Source of the DNA: Gamarada debralockiae
Lineage: Eukaryota; Ascomycota; Leotiomycetes; Helotiales; Hyphodiscaceae
DNA: 64,000 nucleotides
Reading direction: 5' to 3'
Assembly: GCA_002803225.1 (NCBI GenBank)
Contig: NXFV01000488.1
Location: forward strand, 1 to 64,000
Shown: positions 45,601 to 55,743 of the stretch, piece after piece
How the letters are laid out: each line of letters opens with the position of its first letter
How positions within the stretch are numbered: position 1 is the stretch's first letter
Translations under genes and position numbers: made by a program
The notes under the pieces: model-generated
The model's input: the letters and a program-made list of their open reading frames with translations, nothing else
The model's database searches: none
Told to the model about the DNA's origin: nothing

Positions 45601-46980
45601 CCTCTTTACAAATTGCTTGGACGAGATGTAATTCAACATTATCTGAGGAATCTACTGGGAGAAGCAGAGGGGCCTACTTGGGGGACTCCAGAGGGGCAGG
45701 CATTCGAGCAAGCCATGAAGTCCGAGAACTTGAGCAAGTTTACTGAATATTGGAACAAGACGGATCCTAACGCGAAATATCGCGTGAAATTCATTCAATA
45801 TATCCGATCAACATTGAAGCTCCTTGCGGACACTGGGATTGACAGGGACGGGAACCTGCGGGCTCTGTTCCTCCCGGACGCGACCTCTGAGCCGTATTTA
45901 CTGGTCCTCGGCTCCAAGGAACATGACTGGGTCGGATTAGTTGCAGACTCTGTCATTGTTGCCACCTGGGCTATGGTTGTTGAAGAATGCTTTGAGTTGC
46001 ATGAAACGGGAAATGAGCCGGACGATCCGTGGGGAAGGTATTGCGGGACGAAACAACTACGTCATCCTTCTTCAGTTCTCCAGACTCGTCTACAATGGCA
46101 GTCTCGCGAAATGGTTGACATCATCGATCATGATCTGGGACGAAATGGTACCGAAGAGAAACATACTGGATTACAGTTGAGTAGAAACAGCTACAACGGG
46201 CAAGACCAATTACATGAATACGCGCTGAATCAAAAATTAGGCGGACCTCTTCCACCAGGATTAGATCGCCCTCAACATAGCCAATATACAGTTGACGAAA
46301 TTCAACGTAGTCTGGACCATCTATCCCGCTCGGAAAAGATTGCTAGAACGCCAACAAAGCTACGACACTCTTCAGCGCAGTCGTGGCGCAATAGCAACCT
46401 TAATGACGCCTTTTCCATGCGAGCAGCCTATCTTCGTGATGAGATTCTAGCGTCAAGCATGAAACAAACCCCGGGGCTCCATCTGGAAACAGAAATTAAT
46501 TTTACAGGGGATCCTATCCTCTCACCCTCAGCTATATGTGCTCAGGGCAAGGTCCTGGACCGTGATGGACATGGCAATGGTAAATCAACTTTATCAACTG
46601 CCAGCATCACTCACCATCCCTCTCTCGCCTGTTCACCAACGGTAGGGCACATCTCAGATCGTCTTCGAAGCCTTCCGTCAACCAGCGGCCAGCATAAACT
46701 TCCATTGCGATTGAAAGAGCTTAGAACACCGACAGCATCGGTTCCGGAAGGCCACGAGTTCGATCTGGGTATAAATGGAAGACTTGTAGTCCTAGCCACA
46801 GTCGAAGGTACCATCATGTCTCGATGGACCCACAGTGTCTTCCAAAAGGGTCGCATTGTGTTAGGAAATGTCAACTTGTGGCGTGGGAAGCCCAGCGCTA
46901 GAGGATATTATAATGAGCTGATGGATCCTAAGATAGACACAAGTCGAGTCCTTGAGGTCTTTGTACTAGCAGGGAAGTAG
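42640..46980 (+). CDS. 1446-residue TPR-array protein with a large uncharacterised C-terminal region
   Basis: One uninterrupted exon. After a 41-residue polar lead come eleven TPR units of 42 residues, of the kinesin-light-chain type (LYQRVLEGREKQLGSNH then LDTLAAVADLAKLRLRQG), up to about residue 503. The following ~940 residues hold no domain I can name. It includes a cysteine/serine-rich middle, and a segment YTGLEISGCTSIARRTPLYKLLG of a kind I associate with uncharacterised fungal proteins beside ankyrin or TPR repeats; a low-complexity stretch lies near residue 1190. TPRs bind peptides. In fungal NLR-like proteins TPRs normally lie at the C-terminus after an NB-ARC; here they are at the front and no nucleotide-binding domain is present. 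The start ATG is the first in frame. Confidence 0.85.
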   Translation: MEGKGEDEQNPKSFDERLGLYQADTEASLTASVQAYGAAEGLHQRVLEDREKQLGPDHRDTLVAVADLAKLRLRQGRFDEAKQLYQRVLEGREKQLGSNHLDTLAAVADLAKLRLRQGRFDEAEQLYQRVLEGYKKQLGSDHLATLAVVADLAECRLRQGRFDEAERLYQRVLEGHEKQLGSDHLDTLAAVACLAIVQSLEDQFDEAERLYRRMLEGREKQLKSDHLETLATVARLPYVLQRQDRFVKAERLYQRVLEVHEKHLGSNHLNTLATVASLAELRLRQGRFNEAERLYQRVLEGREKQLGPDHLETLAAVADLAKLRLRQGRFDEAEQLYQRVSEGHEKQLGSNHLDTLATVASLAELRLRQGRFNEAERLYQRVLEGREKRLGSSHRDTLAVVVGLAYIPQSQGRFNEAERLYQRVLEGFEKQLGPDHRDTLAVLVGLAYVLQRQDQLDEAERLYGMALESTEKLLGYEHPRTMEIAHSLLEVYQKKSHGKLIDSEIADLPQPWTESIALNPEVHFKSLEMLELEIFSILGLSNVFVDDQANVAKIPNTFVVDTWAFPLATSQAKRTYTGHISDFQDISALADHSKLFRHNLSRVVLGLEHLRHKNFCTGSFSVLVRDPHREVACTRKIDIEQIIDMEMICIDIEVLLNRQQGPISSEQQELDWPTLVERYQELMEMAGILLRVFGIQITRSIAQEMTIGHCSAAAESISRGLQDCSVLVAILSVGLLSYCGSHACAFDCMYLQRELDTISFTGAQYSVYLEKSSFACLADFIGGPVWIFSATRTSDTVPQRLFLSTTVDDLADLWGPVKLVKVHPVAKRITELDVPGGSIRRVIDPVEDAPQPMDGEVSCHWSPTGSIVRKSHSALYADRKLLIGGPHLSTNTNCAGQLRPNHTKVPWGTDRGRFFIDAINFPIAVGVSHFAAATVGVTPVIKRAPHVPRKRVAIDSWFKSSSDPSPWLLEHYTGLEISGCTSIARRTPLYKLLGRDVIQHYLRNLLGEAEGPTWGTPEGQAFEQAMKSENLSKFTEYWNKTDPNAKYRVKFIQYIRSTLKLLADTGIDRDGNLRALFLPDATSEPYLLVLGSKEHDWVGLVADSVIVATWAMVVEECFELHETGNEPDDPWGRYCGTKQLRHPSSVLQTRLQWQSREMVDIIDHDLGRNGTEEKHTGLQLSRNSYNGQDQLHEYALNQKLGGPLPPGLDRPQHSQYTVDEIQRSLDHLSRSEKIARTPTKLRHSSAQSWRNSNLNDAFSMRAAYLRDEILASSMKQTPGLHLETEINFTGDPILSPSAICAQGKVLDRDGHGNGKSTLSTASITHHPSLACSPTVGHISDRLRSLPSTSGQHKLPLRLKELRTPTASVPEGHEFDLGINGRLVVLATVEGTIMSRWTHSVFQKGRIVLGNVNLWRGKPSARGYYNELMDPKIDTSRVLEVFVLAGK
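42763..44148 (+). repeat. Eleven 126-bp TPR-coding tandem repeats
   Basis: Units begin every 126 bp from 42763. Units 2, 7 and units 6, 8 are especially alike, and words such as cgattacgtcaaggccgatt recur at nearly every unit, so the array is homogenised at the DNA level. Confidence 0.9.
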
Positions 46981-47062
46981 ATTTAATGCAATCGGAACTA
47001 TCTGCAGCGAATATGTTCTCGCTGGAATTGAGGACAGAACAACTTGGATCAGGATTGCATAG

Positions 47063-47538
47063 TTCTACAATGCCGCCGAAATTGGCCAGCTATTTATGAT
47101 TCAGCGACTCCTATGGCATGGTGTGCTCCCAGACCTGAAGGATGTCCGCGGCATTACTCCGCTGTGCCAAGCAGCTTTGAATGGGTACGCAGCTGTGGTT
47201 GAGGCTCTTCTGGCAAGCGGTGCAGTCGATATGAATTCCCGAGATCAACACGGCCAGACTCCACTGTTCGGGCCGCGGCCATGGGCTATGTTGAAATTGT
47301 TCAGCTGATCTTGACCCATGGAGCGAGCTACAGTTATAAGGATAAAGATGACAGAACACCCCTATCAGTTGCACAAGAATGGGGTCAGAATGAAGTAGTA
47401 GAGGTTCTTCGGCAGTGTTCAAAACAAAGCTTGGCAGTAACGGTCCGACCATTTGGACAAGGCCAGAAGGAATATACGTTTATTAGAACAAGCAGCTTAT
47501 CTGTGTCCCCGGAAGATATCAAAGGCAACAAGGCATAG
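47063..47538 (+). pseudogene. Ankyrin-repeat fragment, frameshifted
   Basis: Ankyrin repeats are readable from FYNAAEIGQLFMIQRLL through DLKDVRGITPLCQAALNGY and NSRDQHGQTPL; they continue in another frame from about 47265 as AAAMGYVEIVQLILTHGA and DKDDRTPLSVAQEWGQNEVVEVL. A TAG (47060-47062) lies directly before the first repeat. A single-base loss near 47265 accounts for the shift. It lies 83 bp after the stop of the TPR protein and could be a lost C-terminal part of it or of a separate gene. Confidence 0.65.
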
Positions 47539-48827
47539 GGTTGGAGATGTTGGCAGGTCTAGGAAGAGATAAATGGAGACTGAACGTGCCGGCCGCATTC
47601 CAACTTGGTCATGGGCATCTGTCATTCCGGAGCACGGGAGCTGCACCCCATATCCGTTATATGTCGCATGTTTATGTCCCGGCATTCACAGGATATCCCT
47701 ACACAATTGCAGAAACCTGCGCTGGGTTCATGAACAAGTCTCGAGGGACTACCAATGGTCGTGGCATTACCTCCGCGGATATTCTCGCGCAAGGTTACGT
47801 CGTCATGCATCATAACTGCAACCTTGAAAATCAACATATACGCAGAGAATAAATTCATTAATCGAAACAATGCTGCAATGATGGTCTTCAGTGCCATGAT
47901 GAAGAAATTCGAGTATACTGTCACCAGAGGAGATCAGAGTAATGGCTTTGGAGCCGACTTTATTTTGCATGAAGGTCCTGACAGAATGGAAGCCGATGCG
48001 GAAGTTTGCCTGGCGGCGATTGGAAGATCTTTTATCCAAACGAATTTCGAATATTTGGTTGTCTTGAGACTTGTCAATGTTGGCGGAGATATGAGAATTG
48101 GTGTCTAGAAAGAATAGGGATGATGTTTTCAATGAAAGAGGGCATTCGGAACTGGTTTGATGGGGCGGACACCAGGCCAGTGGTCATCATCTGAGATCTC
48201 AAAAGTCTGTATCATGGTCGAAAAGATATGGTTGCAGAATGGAAAGAGCAGTCCAAGGAGTCTAGAGTGCCTGCAGAATTTTGCGGATCGATGTTCGGGT
48301 AGAAATTTGACAATTTCACTAGTTGATACTCTATGCCTCTTCTCATATTACTGTGGCAATGGCTGTATGTACTGTATTTGCACACCGTCGCGAGGATGAA
48401 TCTTTCACCTAAGTTGCCAGGTACGGGCCTTTTTGTGCCTTGACTGTTGGTTGTCCAGAATTCCTTGTTCGGGGACAAGATGACTTCGAAGGTACAGGAA
48501 ATCTCGGTGCGACGTTCAGGCTTGCTTTTCTCAGTGGCAAAGCGAATCCGTTACTTAAACGCGATCTGCCGTAGCTAAGTACAAAGCTCAGGGGTGCGAA
48601 CCCATGGCTTCTCCTCACACATCACTAATCCTCCTGGACCCTTCTCTCGATGACTGAGTTGTTCAGACAGGGAGTTGGTATCAGGCTCTTGCGCAATTGG
48701 ACGAACGGCACTATGCGGGGAAGGAAATCCGCAGGAAAAACAGCACTAGCTTCTGTATCTGAATCAAATCTATTACCGATCTCTCTAGAGATCACCTAGT
48801 TTAGATGTCTAACGAATTCTAGTAATA
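47539..48827. other. Unresolved region after the ankyrin fragment
   Basis: Short open frames occur on the plus strand (for example 47881-48108), possibly remnants of the same broken gene, but I recognise no domain. The right part must contain the 3' flank of the leftward aminopeptidase gene. Confidence 0.4.
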
Positions 48828-50468
48828 TTACATGACAAGCTTGGGTCCGTGGTACATTGAAGGCCCCGAGACGGCGTTCATCTTGACGCTAGTTCGTTTA
48901 GGGAAGCCCTTAAAGGAAATGGCGTAGGTAGCAACTGAGTGGGCAACGAGCTATTCAGAGATGAATGTCAGAAATAGATTCAAACGGAACATGGGGAAGG
49001 ATGCTCACCTTGGTGTTCAACTCCCACGCATCCATAGCCAGATTGTCCAAATTATCGCACAGCTGATGGTAACAATGATCATACCATTCTCCGGCCTTCC
49101 CACCAAACATGGCAACTTCTTCCTTGGTCTTGACACCCTCAGCACCAGTCGCGATGCCGCCGCCTGGGATTCCGTTCTTGATAAATGCGTCGTAGTCACT
49201 TCGTCCGTCGAAGGGAATGTATGTCCAATTCTGTCCATGTGCTTCGTAATACTTGGTATATAGGTCTCGGAGCTCTTCCGACCCCACAGGGTTCGCAGCA
49301 TCAGTAGCGTTGTAGACTTGATATGCGTAGTTGGGTGATGCCATCATATCGTAATCCATGAACAAACGAATCTTCAGGTTTTCTTCTTCAGAGAGCTGAG
49401 AGACGTAGTAGTCGGATCCCAGGAGACCTTCCTCTTCGCCTGCCCACCAAGCAAATCGCACACAGTTGTTGACCTTGAAATTGACTAAGTGTGTAGCGAC
49501 TTCCAGCAGCGTCAACGATCCAGTCCCATCATCGTTGATGCCTGGACCTTCTGCAACACTATCGCTGTGTCCACCAAGCATGACGCAGTTCTCCTGATCT
49601 CCGTCCTTTGTCTGCGCAATGATATTCGTGGTCCCCGTCTTCTGGACAATCGCATTCATGTACGCCGATGAGTCGATCTCCTCCCCAGCCTCCAGCTTAT
49701 TGATATACGACTGCGCATCCTCATTCGAGATCCCAAAAGTCGCAACATGGTATTTCGACGGCGTGCCTAAAGTCCCCGACACGCTTCCCTTCTCATTATT
49801 GTATACGACCGCAGCAATCGCTCCAGCCTTCCCAGCCAACGCCGACTTGTCCCCGAACCCACAGTTACCGCGTTTGATGAGAGCAACATTGTCTTTGAGG
49901 TTGGAGGGGTAGTCGGATTCGTGGCATCCGTCGTTCGCAACTAGGGTGAGATTTCCCTTTACGACTCCCTTCTTTGGTGTTGGAGGTGTCAGGCTCATGG
50001 CCAAGGTGGAGTCCGGCTGCTTGTGGCCCAGTACCAAGCGATATTCGAAGACGTTCCCCACCACTGCATCGAATGTTTGGTTACTGATTTCGTAGTAATC
50101 GCTAAGATCTGCGATAGTAGAGTAGATGTAGTCGATTGTCGCAAGGTGCCCTATGCGACATGAGCGTTAGCAGAGGCAGGGCCAAAAGGTGGAAGATAGA
50201 TAGCATCGAGCTTGCCTTTGGAACCGATGACTCGAGTTGGGTGATTGTATTCTTCAACACCCTTTTCTGCGATCTTGAAGAGATCCTTTGCACGTTTGAA
50301 GAGGTTCTGTGCTGTTATTTGAGCTTCGAGAGCTTCGGAGCTGACGAGTGGTTTGGAGTCATAATTGCTGATAAGAGCTTGGGATTCGGACGGTTTGATA
50401 AGAGGTCGTTGAAGGATTGAAGCGCCTGCAAGTGATACTGCGGCAACTAGAGGGAGTATAGGATGCAT
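48828..50468 (-). CDS. Secreted or vacuolar M28 aminopeptidase (aminopeptidase Y / Lap2 type) with PA domain
   Basis: Three exons, 50468-50216, 50150-49009 and 48950-48828, give 505 residues. The first intron (65 bp) has a GC donor: GCAAGC after AAAG, with branch GCTAAC and acceptor CATAG. Only this splice restores VIGSKG-HLATIDYIYS, the conserved M28 start. The second intron is GTGAGC..AATAG (58 bp) and yields the C-terminus LVAHSVATYAISFKGFPKR. A signal peptide (MHPILPLVAAVSLAGASIL) leads. A protease-associated domain (NVALIKRGNCGFGDKSALAG) is inserted before the catalytic domain, whose zinc ligands are visible as GGHSDS, GINDDGTG, WAGEEEG, FMDYDMM and CYHQLCD. The enzyme removes N-terminal residues from peptides. 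Confidence 0.93.
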
Positions 50469-52574
50469 CTTGATGATTTTCAGTTGTCTCTTCCAATGTC
50501 GGTGTTGTGAGGAAGAGGTGAAGGGTGTGTGTTGACGAGGTGGTTGGGAATCGCACGAACGCCGATCATCGGGTGAAACAAAGCGCCTCGTTCAGTCAGC
50601 CTTGCAGAAGTCACACGACCCAAACCCTCGCGTGCCAACCCTTCTTCTCAAACACGAACACCACGCAGATACCATTCAAAGATCGCCTTGACGACTGTGG
50701 CGGAGAAAATTTCCATATTAAATGTTTCGAGGCTTCTGATATCACGCTGATGGTCTGATATCAGTATTGAAGATTGCGTTGGGATGGGGACGAGGAAATA
50801 GCACCACCCGTATACGCTCTTTCCAGTCATCATGGAGAGATACAGACATTTCGAAGTTTGGGAAGAAAAGTCTACGGTGTTGTGTAGCGATGTGGACGTC
50901 TTCCATTTTCATTCAAGCTGGATATCAAGCTTCAAACAGATCGATACTTCGTTCTGTACAGCTGGCACCCTGGTGACCAACCCAATGGCCGAGCCTGTTA
51001 CTCTTGACTGCATGGACTCTTTAAGTAAAGAATTCAATCTACCGTTGTGTCTTGGTACGCAGGAGAAATCAGAATTGATGACGGAAGATTTCGAGATAGT
51101 TGGAGCGAAAAGCCAATCCGAGAGAAATGAGAACCAACTCAACTTCTCGAGCAGTACATCACATGCAACCATCGTTGAGTCTCGGACCTACAATCGACGC
51201 GAATGTAAGAGCACCACTGGGCATTTTGCCAGCAGGTTTGCTCAAAAAATTTTTGCGGGAGAGAAGAGATCGAGTGTCTGGAGATGGGTTCTGTGATTTC
51301 TGTGATGCTGCTGCAACCCGGGAACATTTCCGCCACCACGAAGCAACAGACAGAAACTTGATCGCGGGACTTGGGGTAATCGCAGAATAATTCTCTAACC
51401 ACGTGTTTGTTCAAAAATTGCGGAGTTAAACGGTGTGAAGTATTTGAATTACAGCGGCTTCGCAGCACCTGATTCCCCACAGTGAGGGCGCACTTCTTCA
51501 TCGCTCAAACGTTTGCTCGATTTCAATTATTCTTTAAGAATAAGCAACTGTACTTCAATCAACTAGCGGACTAACGGATGGCTAGATTTCAAGCAACTCT
51601 ACCGGCTTGGGTGACGAGGGTTTGGAAATTTTTACGCTGTTTGCCAACATGATAGGGTGCCTGCAAGCTGAAATTGGATTTCTGGAACAAAACTTTTGCG
51701 CGAGCACCCTCAAGCCCCAATATCTCCCCTCCACTTCGGTAGGCCCAGTCCAAAAGCGGACACCTGTTAATTCAAGCCTGAAAAATGATCAATCACCACC
51801 CGTTGAAATTCATCTCTTGAGTGGTGAGCTGGGCGGAGTGATGCATGCAGCCATCAATCGCCACTCGTCAAAGGTTATATTGCAACCTTTTCAGCCTGGT
51901 GACAGAAGTCGTGCAAAAATCTGGATTAGGATGCCAATCCTGTGTCGATAATGGGCTGTAGAGAGACCATGCCGCCTCGGTAGGGATGAAAGGGAATCAC
52001 TGGACGAAACTGCCACAGCACGAGCCACGACACGCGATCGAGTCTCTGCGCCGGGTACGGAGAGTACGCCATCAAAGAAAAGATATCCCCCTCTTCCTGT
52101 TTGTTTCTTCTCGATGTCTATGCAACATTTAGCAGCCTCGCCTTCGATAACTTCGAGCTCTTGGTTCAAATCGCAACCTTGAGTCCAGCATGCATCGATC
52201 CACAGTCTTTACTCTGGGTGCGCTTGTTACTCTCAAGAACGGCTTGATAGGCAGCGCGGGCACGACAGGTATTGAAGTTCTGGCTTCTGGATGGAGCTGC
52301 AGTTCAACCCGGAAAAAGTAATGCCTCGACGAATGGAGCAATGGACAGTGCGATGGGTTGCCACGGTGTCAAAGTGCTGCTGGAAACTTAGAGCATGCAA
52401 GTGTCTTGAGTGATGGCGACATCAGTGACTTTCTAAGTGAAGCTGGGAAACTGCTAAAACACAAATGAGATGTTTTGAGGCAGAGATCACCACTCAGGTA
52501 GAATGCATTGTTTGTAGCTAAAGAACTCTGAATCTGTTGAGAAACAATGCGGCGCTTCCTTAACTTTCAGGAGA
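50469..52574. other. 2.1-kb region with no well-supported gene
   Basis: A 154-codon frame on the plus strand starts with an ATG at 50832 (MERYRHFEVWEEKS) and stops at 51296; it has no recognisable domain and overlaps other open frames, so I leave it as a doubtful hypothetical. The left part holds the aminopeptidase promoter. Nothing else is seen. Confidence 0.4.
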
Positions 52575-52577
52575 TTA

Positions 52578-52877
52578 CGAAGAACGCGGTCAAAAGTCTT
52601 GCAACTACAGGGTATTAGGCCTGTAACATACTGTAATTACAGGCGGGTCTCCCTGTAGATTCCCTGTAGAGTCGCTGAAGGTGATTGGCGCACTGTCGTG
52701 GCCTTGAGGTCTGAGCGGTGCAATCGATTTAGGGAGACCTCCCTAAATCTTCAGGGCTCCTAGCACAGTTTACAGGGGCCTTATAGGGCTCGCTTGGTAC
52801 AGTAATTACCAGGCTTTGAATGCCCTGTAAAATGGGCTAAGGCCCTGTAGTTGCAGGACTTTTGACCGCGTTCTTCG
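52578..52877. mobile_element. 300-bp MITE with 35-bp terminal inverted repeats and TA target duplication
   Basis: The first 35 bases (cgaagaacgcggtcaaaagt then c/t tgcaactacaggg) recur in reverse complement at 52843-52877 with a single mismatch. TA lies directly outside both ends (52576-52577 and 52878-52879), as expected for a Tc1/mariner-derived element. The interior has no coding frame and is full of CCTGTA/TACAGG words, including a nested inverted repeat around 52619-52645 and another at 52729-52748. The element needs a transposase supplied in trans. It sits between the aminopeptidase and the KH-domain gene. Confidence 0.9.
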
Positions 52878-53127
52878 TAAACGAAAATCTCTTCTTTGGA
52901 TACTGTACTACAAGGTACCCCTGATTCCCCGCAGCTGGTGAGCTGGCTAAGCACAATAACTGAGTTAGAGCAGGGTCTCTTTTATCGGCGCTTTCCAGGG
53001 CCAACTCACGTCAGATTTCCAATCGCTCGACTGGAATGAAGGGATTATAGTTGATCAGCCCGCGGAGAGTAGATTCCACAAAGCCAAAGCTGTGGTCTTG
53101 AACTAATTTGGTCGAATTATTGTTATA

Positions 53128-55375
53128 CTATCCCCAGTAGTACACTGGCGGCACCATTGCCTTTATTCTCTCCTCCACCCATTTCAGCTCTTCCACCTGC
53201 CCTGTAGCCAAGATCAACGAGCAAATTCCTTCAAGTCCTTCATCGAAGATTTGAATTTTGCAATTAGACTTCGCTTCTATGTCCCTGATGTTGGCACCCC
53301 CTGTGCCTATTATTGCTCCCTTCATTCGCTTATGGACACATATCTGAAGAGTCCGCTGCTGGCCTTCCACCAACTTATGATCTGGCCTTTTCCAGCCCAG
53401 AGTCTTTTCCATGACAACTTCCGCCACGATTTTGATTCTTGTCGCTGCAGTCTTGGCTTCGCTTGTACTGAGCTCTCGTCCGGCAAGATGGTCTAGCTCC
53501 AGGGAAATGCAGCGAACTCGTCGGCCGCTTCTTGCTTCTTGACCCCGGGAGAGATATTTGCTCACAGTTTCAAATGACTTCTCATCAAAGCAGAGCACGT
53601 ATTGAAACTGATTCAAGAATTCCTTCCTAAATGTAACAGGTCTATTAGTTTCTAGTCGGTTCAAAAGTCGTTCTTTTTCATTCGGAAAGTCCCTTGAGCG
53701 AAAGTTTGACCGAAAGTAAGACCCTGGTGGAGCGAGTAAATCCATTGCAAAGTCGCAGTTGATGTCCGTTTTCTTATTCGCTGTGATATTGCAAGATTCG
53801 ACACGGTCGAATGGCCAATAATTGTCGTTATTTACGGCCCATAGCCTGAGGAGCTCGAAATATGTTTGCGCGATTTTGGAGAAAGCTACGATCAATTAGC
53901 TCGTGGTCATCAGTAAGGCCAGAATACAAAACTGACCGGTGTTCTCCCAATTCACACATAGAATACTTAGTCTGTGCCCTCTTCTGGGAGCAAGTTGAGA
54001 TGGTTGAGTAGTGAGCATGTGATGTGTTCTGTTGTTTGAGTGCGAGCCCCTTCTAGCAGTGCTCGTAGCTCGTACTGGTGACTTTGGAGCACGATCTCGA
54101 TCTGGAACCACAACCCACCCCTCAGATTCTTCAATTTCTTCTAACAACATTTTTGAAACAGCCAAACTCAACTCGTCAGCCGCTGGTGTCTCTATGGAGC
54201 TCTGTCTCCGAGAATCTGCGATAGATGCGGGTCTTGACGAGCTTGACGATGGAAGTTGCTGAGTTGAGTATTGTAGGGCGAATACGCTATTTCCGTGGTT
54301 GGGAGTTGCAGAGCCAGACGCTTGACTCGAGTCTCTCCGGCGATTTTGGCTACTTTGCGATCTTGCAGAGGACTCTGAGCGAGACATACGAGAGGTGGAC
54401 TCTCTAGATGCAGGCTCTCTCTGGTCTCTGCTACGACTGGCTCGTGAACTCCTTCTGGAGGTCGTTGGATCTCGGCGTTCGCGATTACTAGCAGATGCGG
54501 CACCTAACGCCCAAGATTCGGTATCTTGGACTCTGGTTGTACTTCGAGATAGTGGAGTGTGTTCAGAGGTTTGGGCATCCAATAACAGACTCGCGATCTC
54601 ATCCAGATGCTTTTCCATCGTCTTGTCTCTTCCTGTGCTCTCTTCAAGCTTCCACTGCTTTTTCTCCAGAAAATCTCTCAGCTCTAAAATCCTTCCTGGC
54701 ATTGTCCTTTCTCCAAACCCTAGACGTTCCCATTCCAGGTATCTTTTCTCCCGCTCACGCCTGCGGGTTTCTTCCGCACTTCGAATCTGCATTCTTCTTT
54801 CTTCGAACTCGCTGAACTTGGCTTTCATCTCATTCAACTCTTTTAACACCTCGTTATGATCTGCGATATTCAAAATTTGAAGCATTAAATCCAGCTTGTG
54901 CCGATATTGGTCGAAGTTCGAGCGAATCTCCTGGAATTCTTGTATGTTGTAGTAGGCGAAAAGAACCCTGTGGACAGCACGTTGGAGCGTAGGCTGCTTC
55001 TCCTGCCGTACCCACGCATGTAGATTTGCCCTAAGTTTTTTGACATCGTGTAGAACATGTTCTATGTCGAGATGTAACTGTTCTTTGCTATCAATCAATA
55101 TGTTAGCACGAAACGTGATTTGGGGTCACGTGAACACTCAAATTTGCAGCACTTTACACACTTAGAATACGTGGCACTTACACGCTGGGATTCTTGAGTG
55201 CAACGGAAGTCTTCTCCGCCGCAACCTTCCCAATGCTATTCAAGACGGCCAAGAGCAGCTTCACATCGTTTGATGCTTCGAGAATGCTCTTTTGCACAGC
55301 TGAAATCTTGTCGCAATCCTTGATCAGGGCATTTATTGCAGTGATGACATCGCCAACGCCGAACCCGGAAGACAT
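53128..55375 (-). CDS. NLR-type N-terminal domain, coiled-coil, LMW-phosphatase-like and KH-domain fusion protein
   Basis: Three exons, 55375-55182, 55087-53937 and 53885-53128, give 700 residues; introns of 94 and 51 bp have good signals. The N-terminus (MSSGFGVGDVITAINALIK) resembles the fungal STAND-associated N-terminal domain and runs into helical, coiled-coil sequence up to about residue 190. A Ser/Arg-rich disordered stretch follows (about 220-380). Next comes a low-molecular-weight tyrosine-phosphatase-like domain: RLSILCVNWENT, joined across the intron to AFSKIAQTYFELLRLW, then QFQYVLCFDEKSFETV. The CX5R loop is lost (seven residues and Phe instead of Arg), so it should be catalytically dead. 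The C-terminus is a KH domain with its GxxG loop (AIIGTGGANI), a single-stranded nucleic-acid binder. The combination suggests a scaffold linking RNA binding to an NLR-type signalling domain; its role is unknown. Confidence 0.82.
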
Positions 55376-55743
55376 GCTTGTGGTGCATTGATGCAATTAG
55401 CAATTGAAAGGTTCTCGAAGGGGTTTCATTGAGAGATGGAAGCGGTTCAAAGTACAAATTGAAGAGCCTTGCGCAAGAATGGGGCTCTCAGGATCAGTTT
55501 GGGTCGTTATTTTCTGGAAAGCGGAAAGTGGACTGGGGTAGGTGCATAACAGCAACAGGTCGTGGAACCAGCTGAGAAATGGCTGGTGTTGTGTAACGTC
55601 GGTTGCAGATACTAAAAGAACCATCTTGAACGAACAATTCTATAGCAACCTAACATCTAATCTACCTTCTATTTAGACATTTCGCAAAGAAAAGAAATAA
55701 TAAATAATAACGCCTCTCCAAACTTTGTACAGGTCTGTATCTT
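55376..55743. other. Spacer between two leftward genes
   Basis: The 368 bp hold the promoter of the KH-domain gene and the 3' flank of the Zn2Cys6 gene. No gene is supported. Confidence 0.5.

Noticed and set aside
47573..47815. IPTWSWASV word resembling the PSWSWAS motif of HET proteins
   Set aside because: No HET domain precedes it and the frame is short; likely chance.
48560..48615. Sequence gggtgcgaaccca resembling a tRNA T-arm
   Set aside because: No matching acceptor, D-arm or anticodon stem could be built around it.
50832..51296. 154-codon plus-strand frame starting MERYRHFEVW
   Set aside because: It has an ATG and stop but no recognisable domain, splice partner or codon signal strong enough to call a gene.
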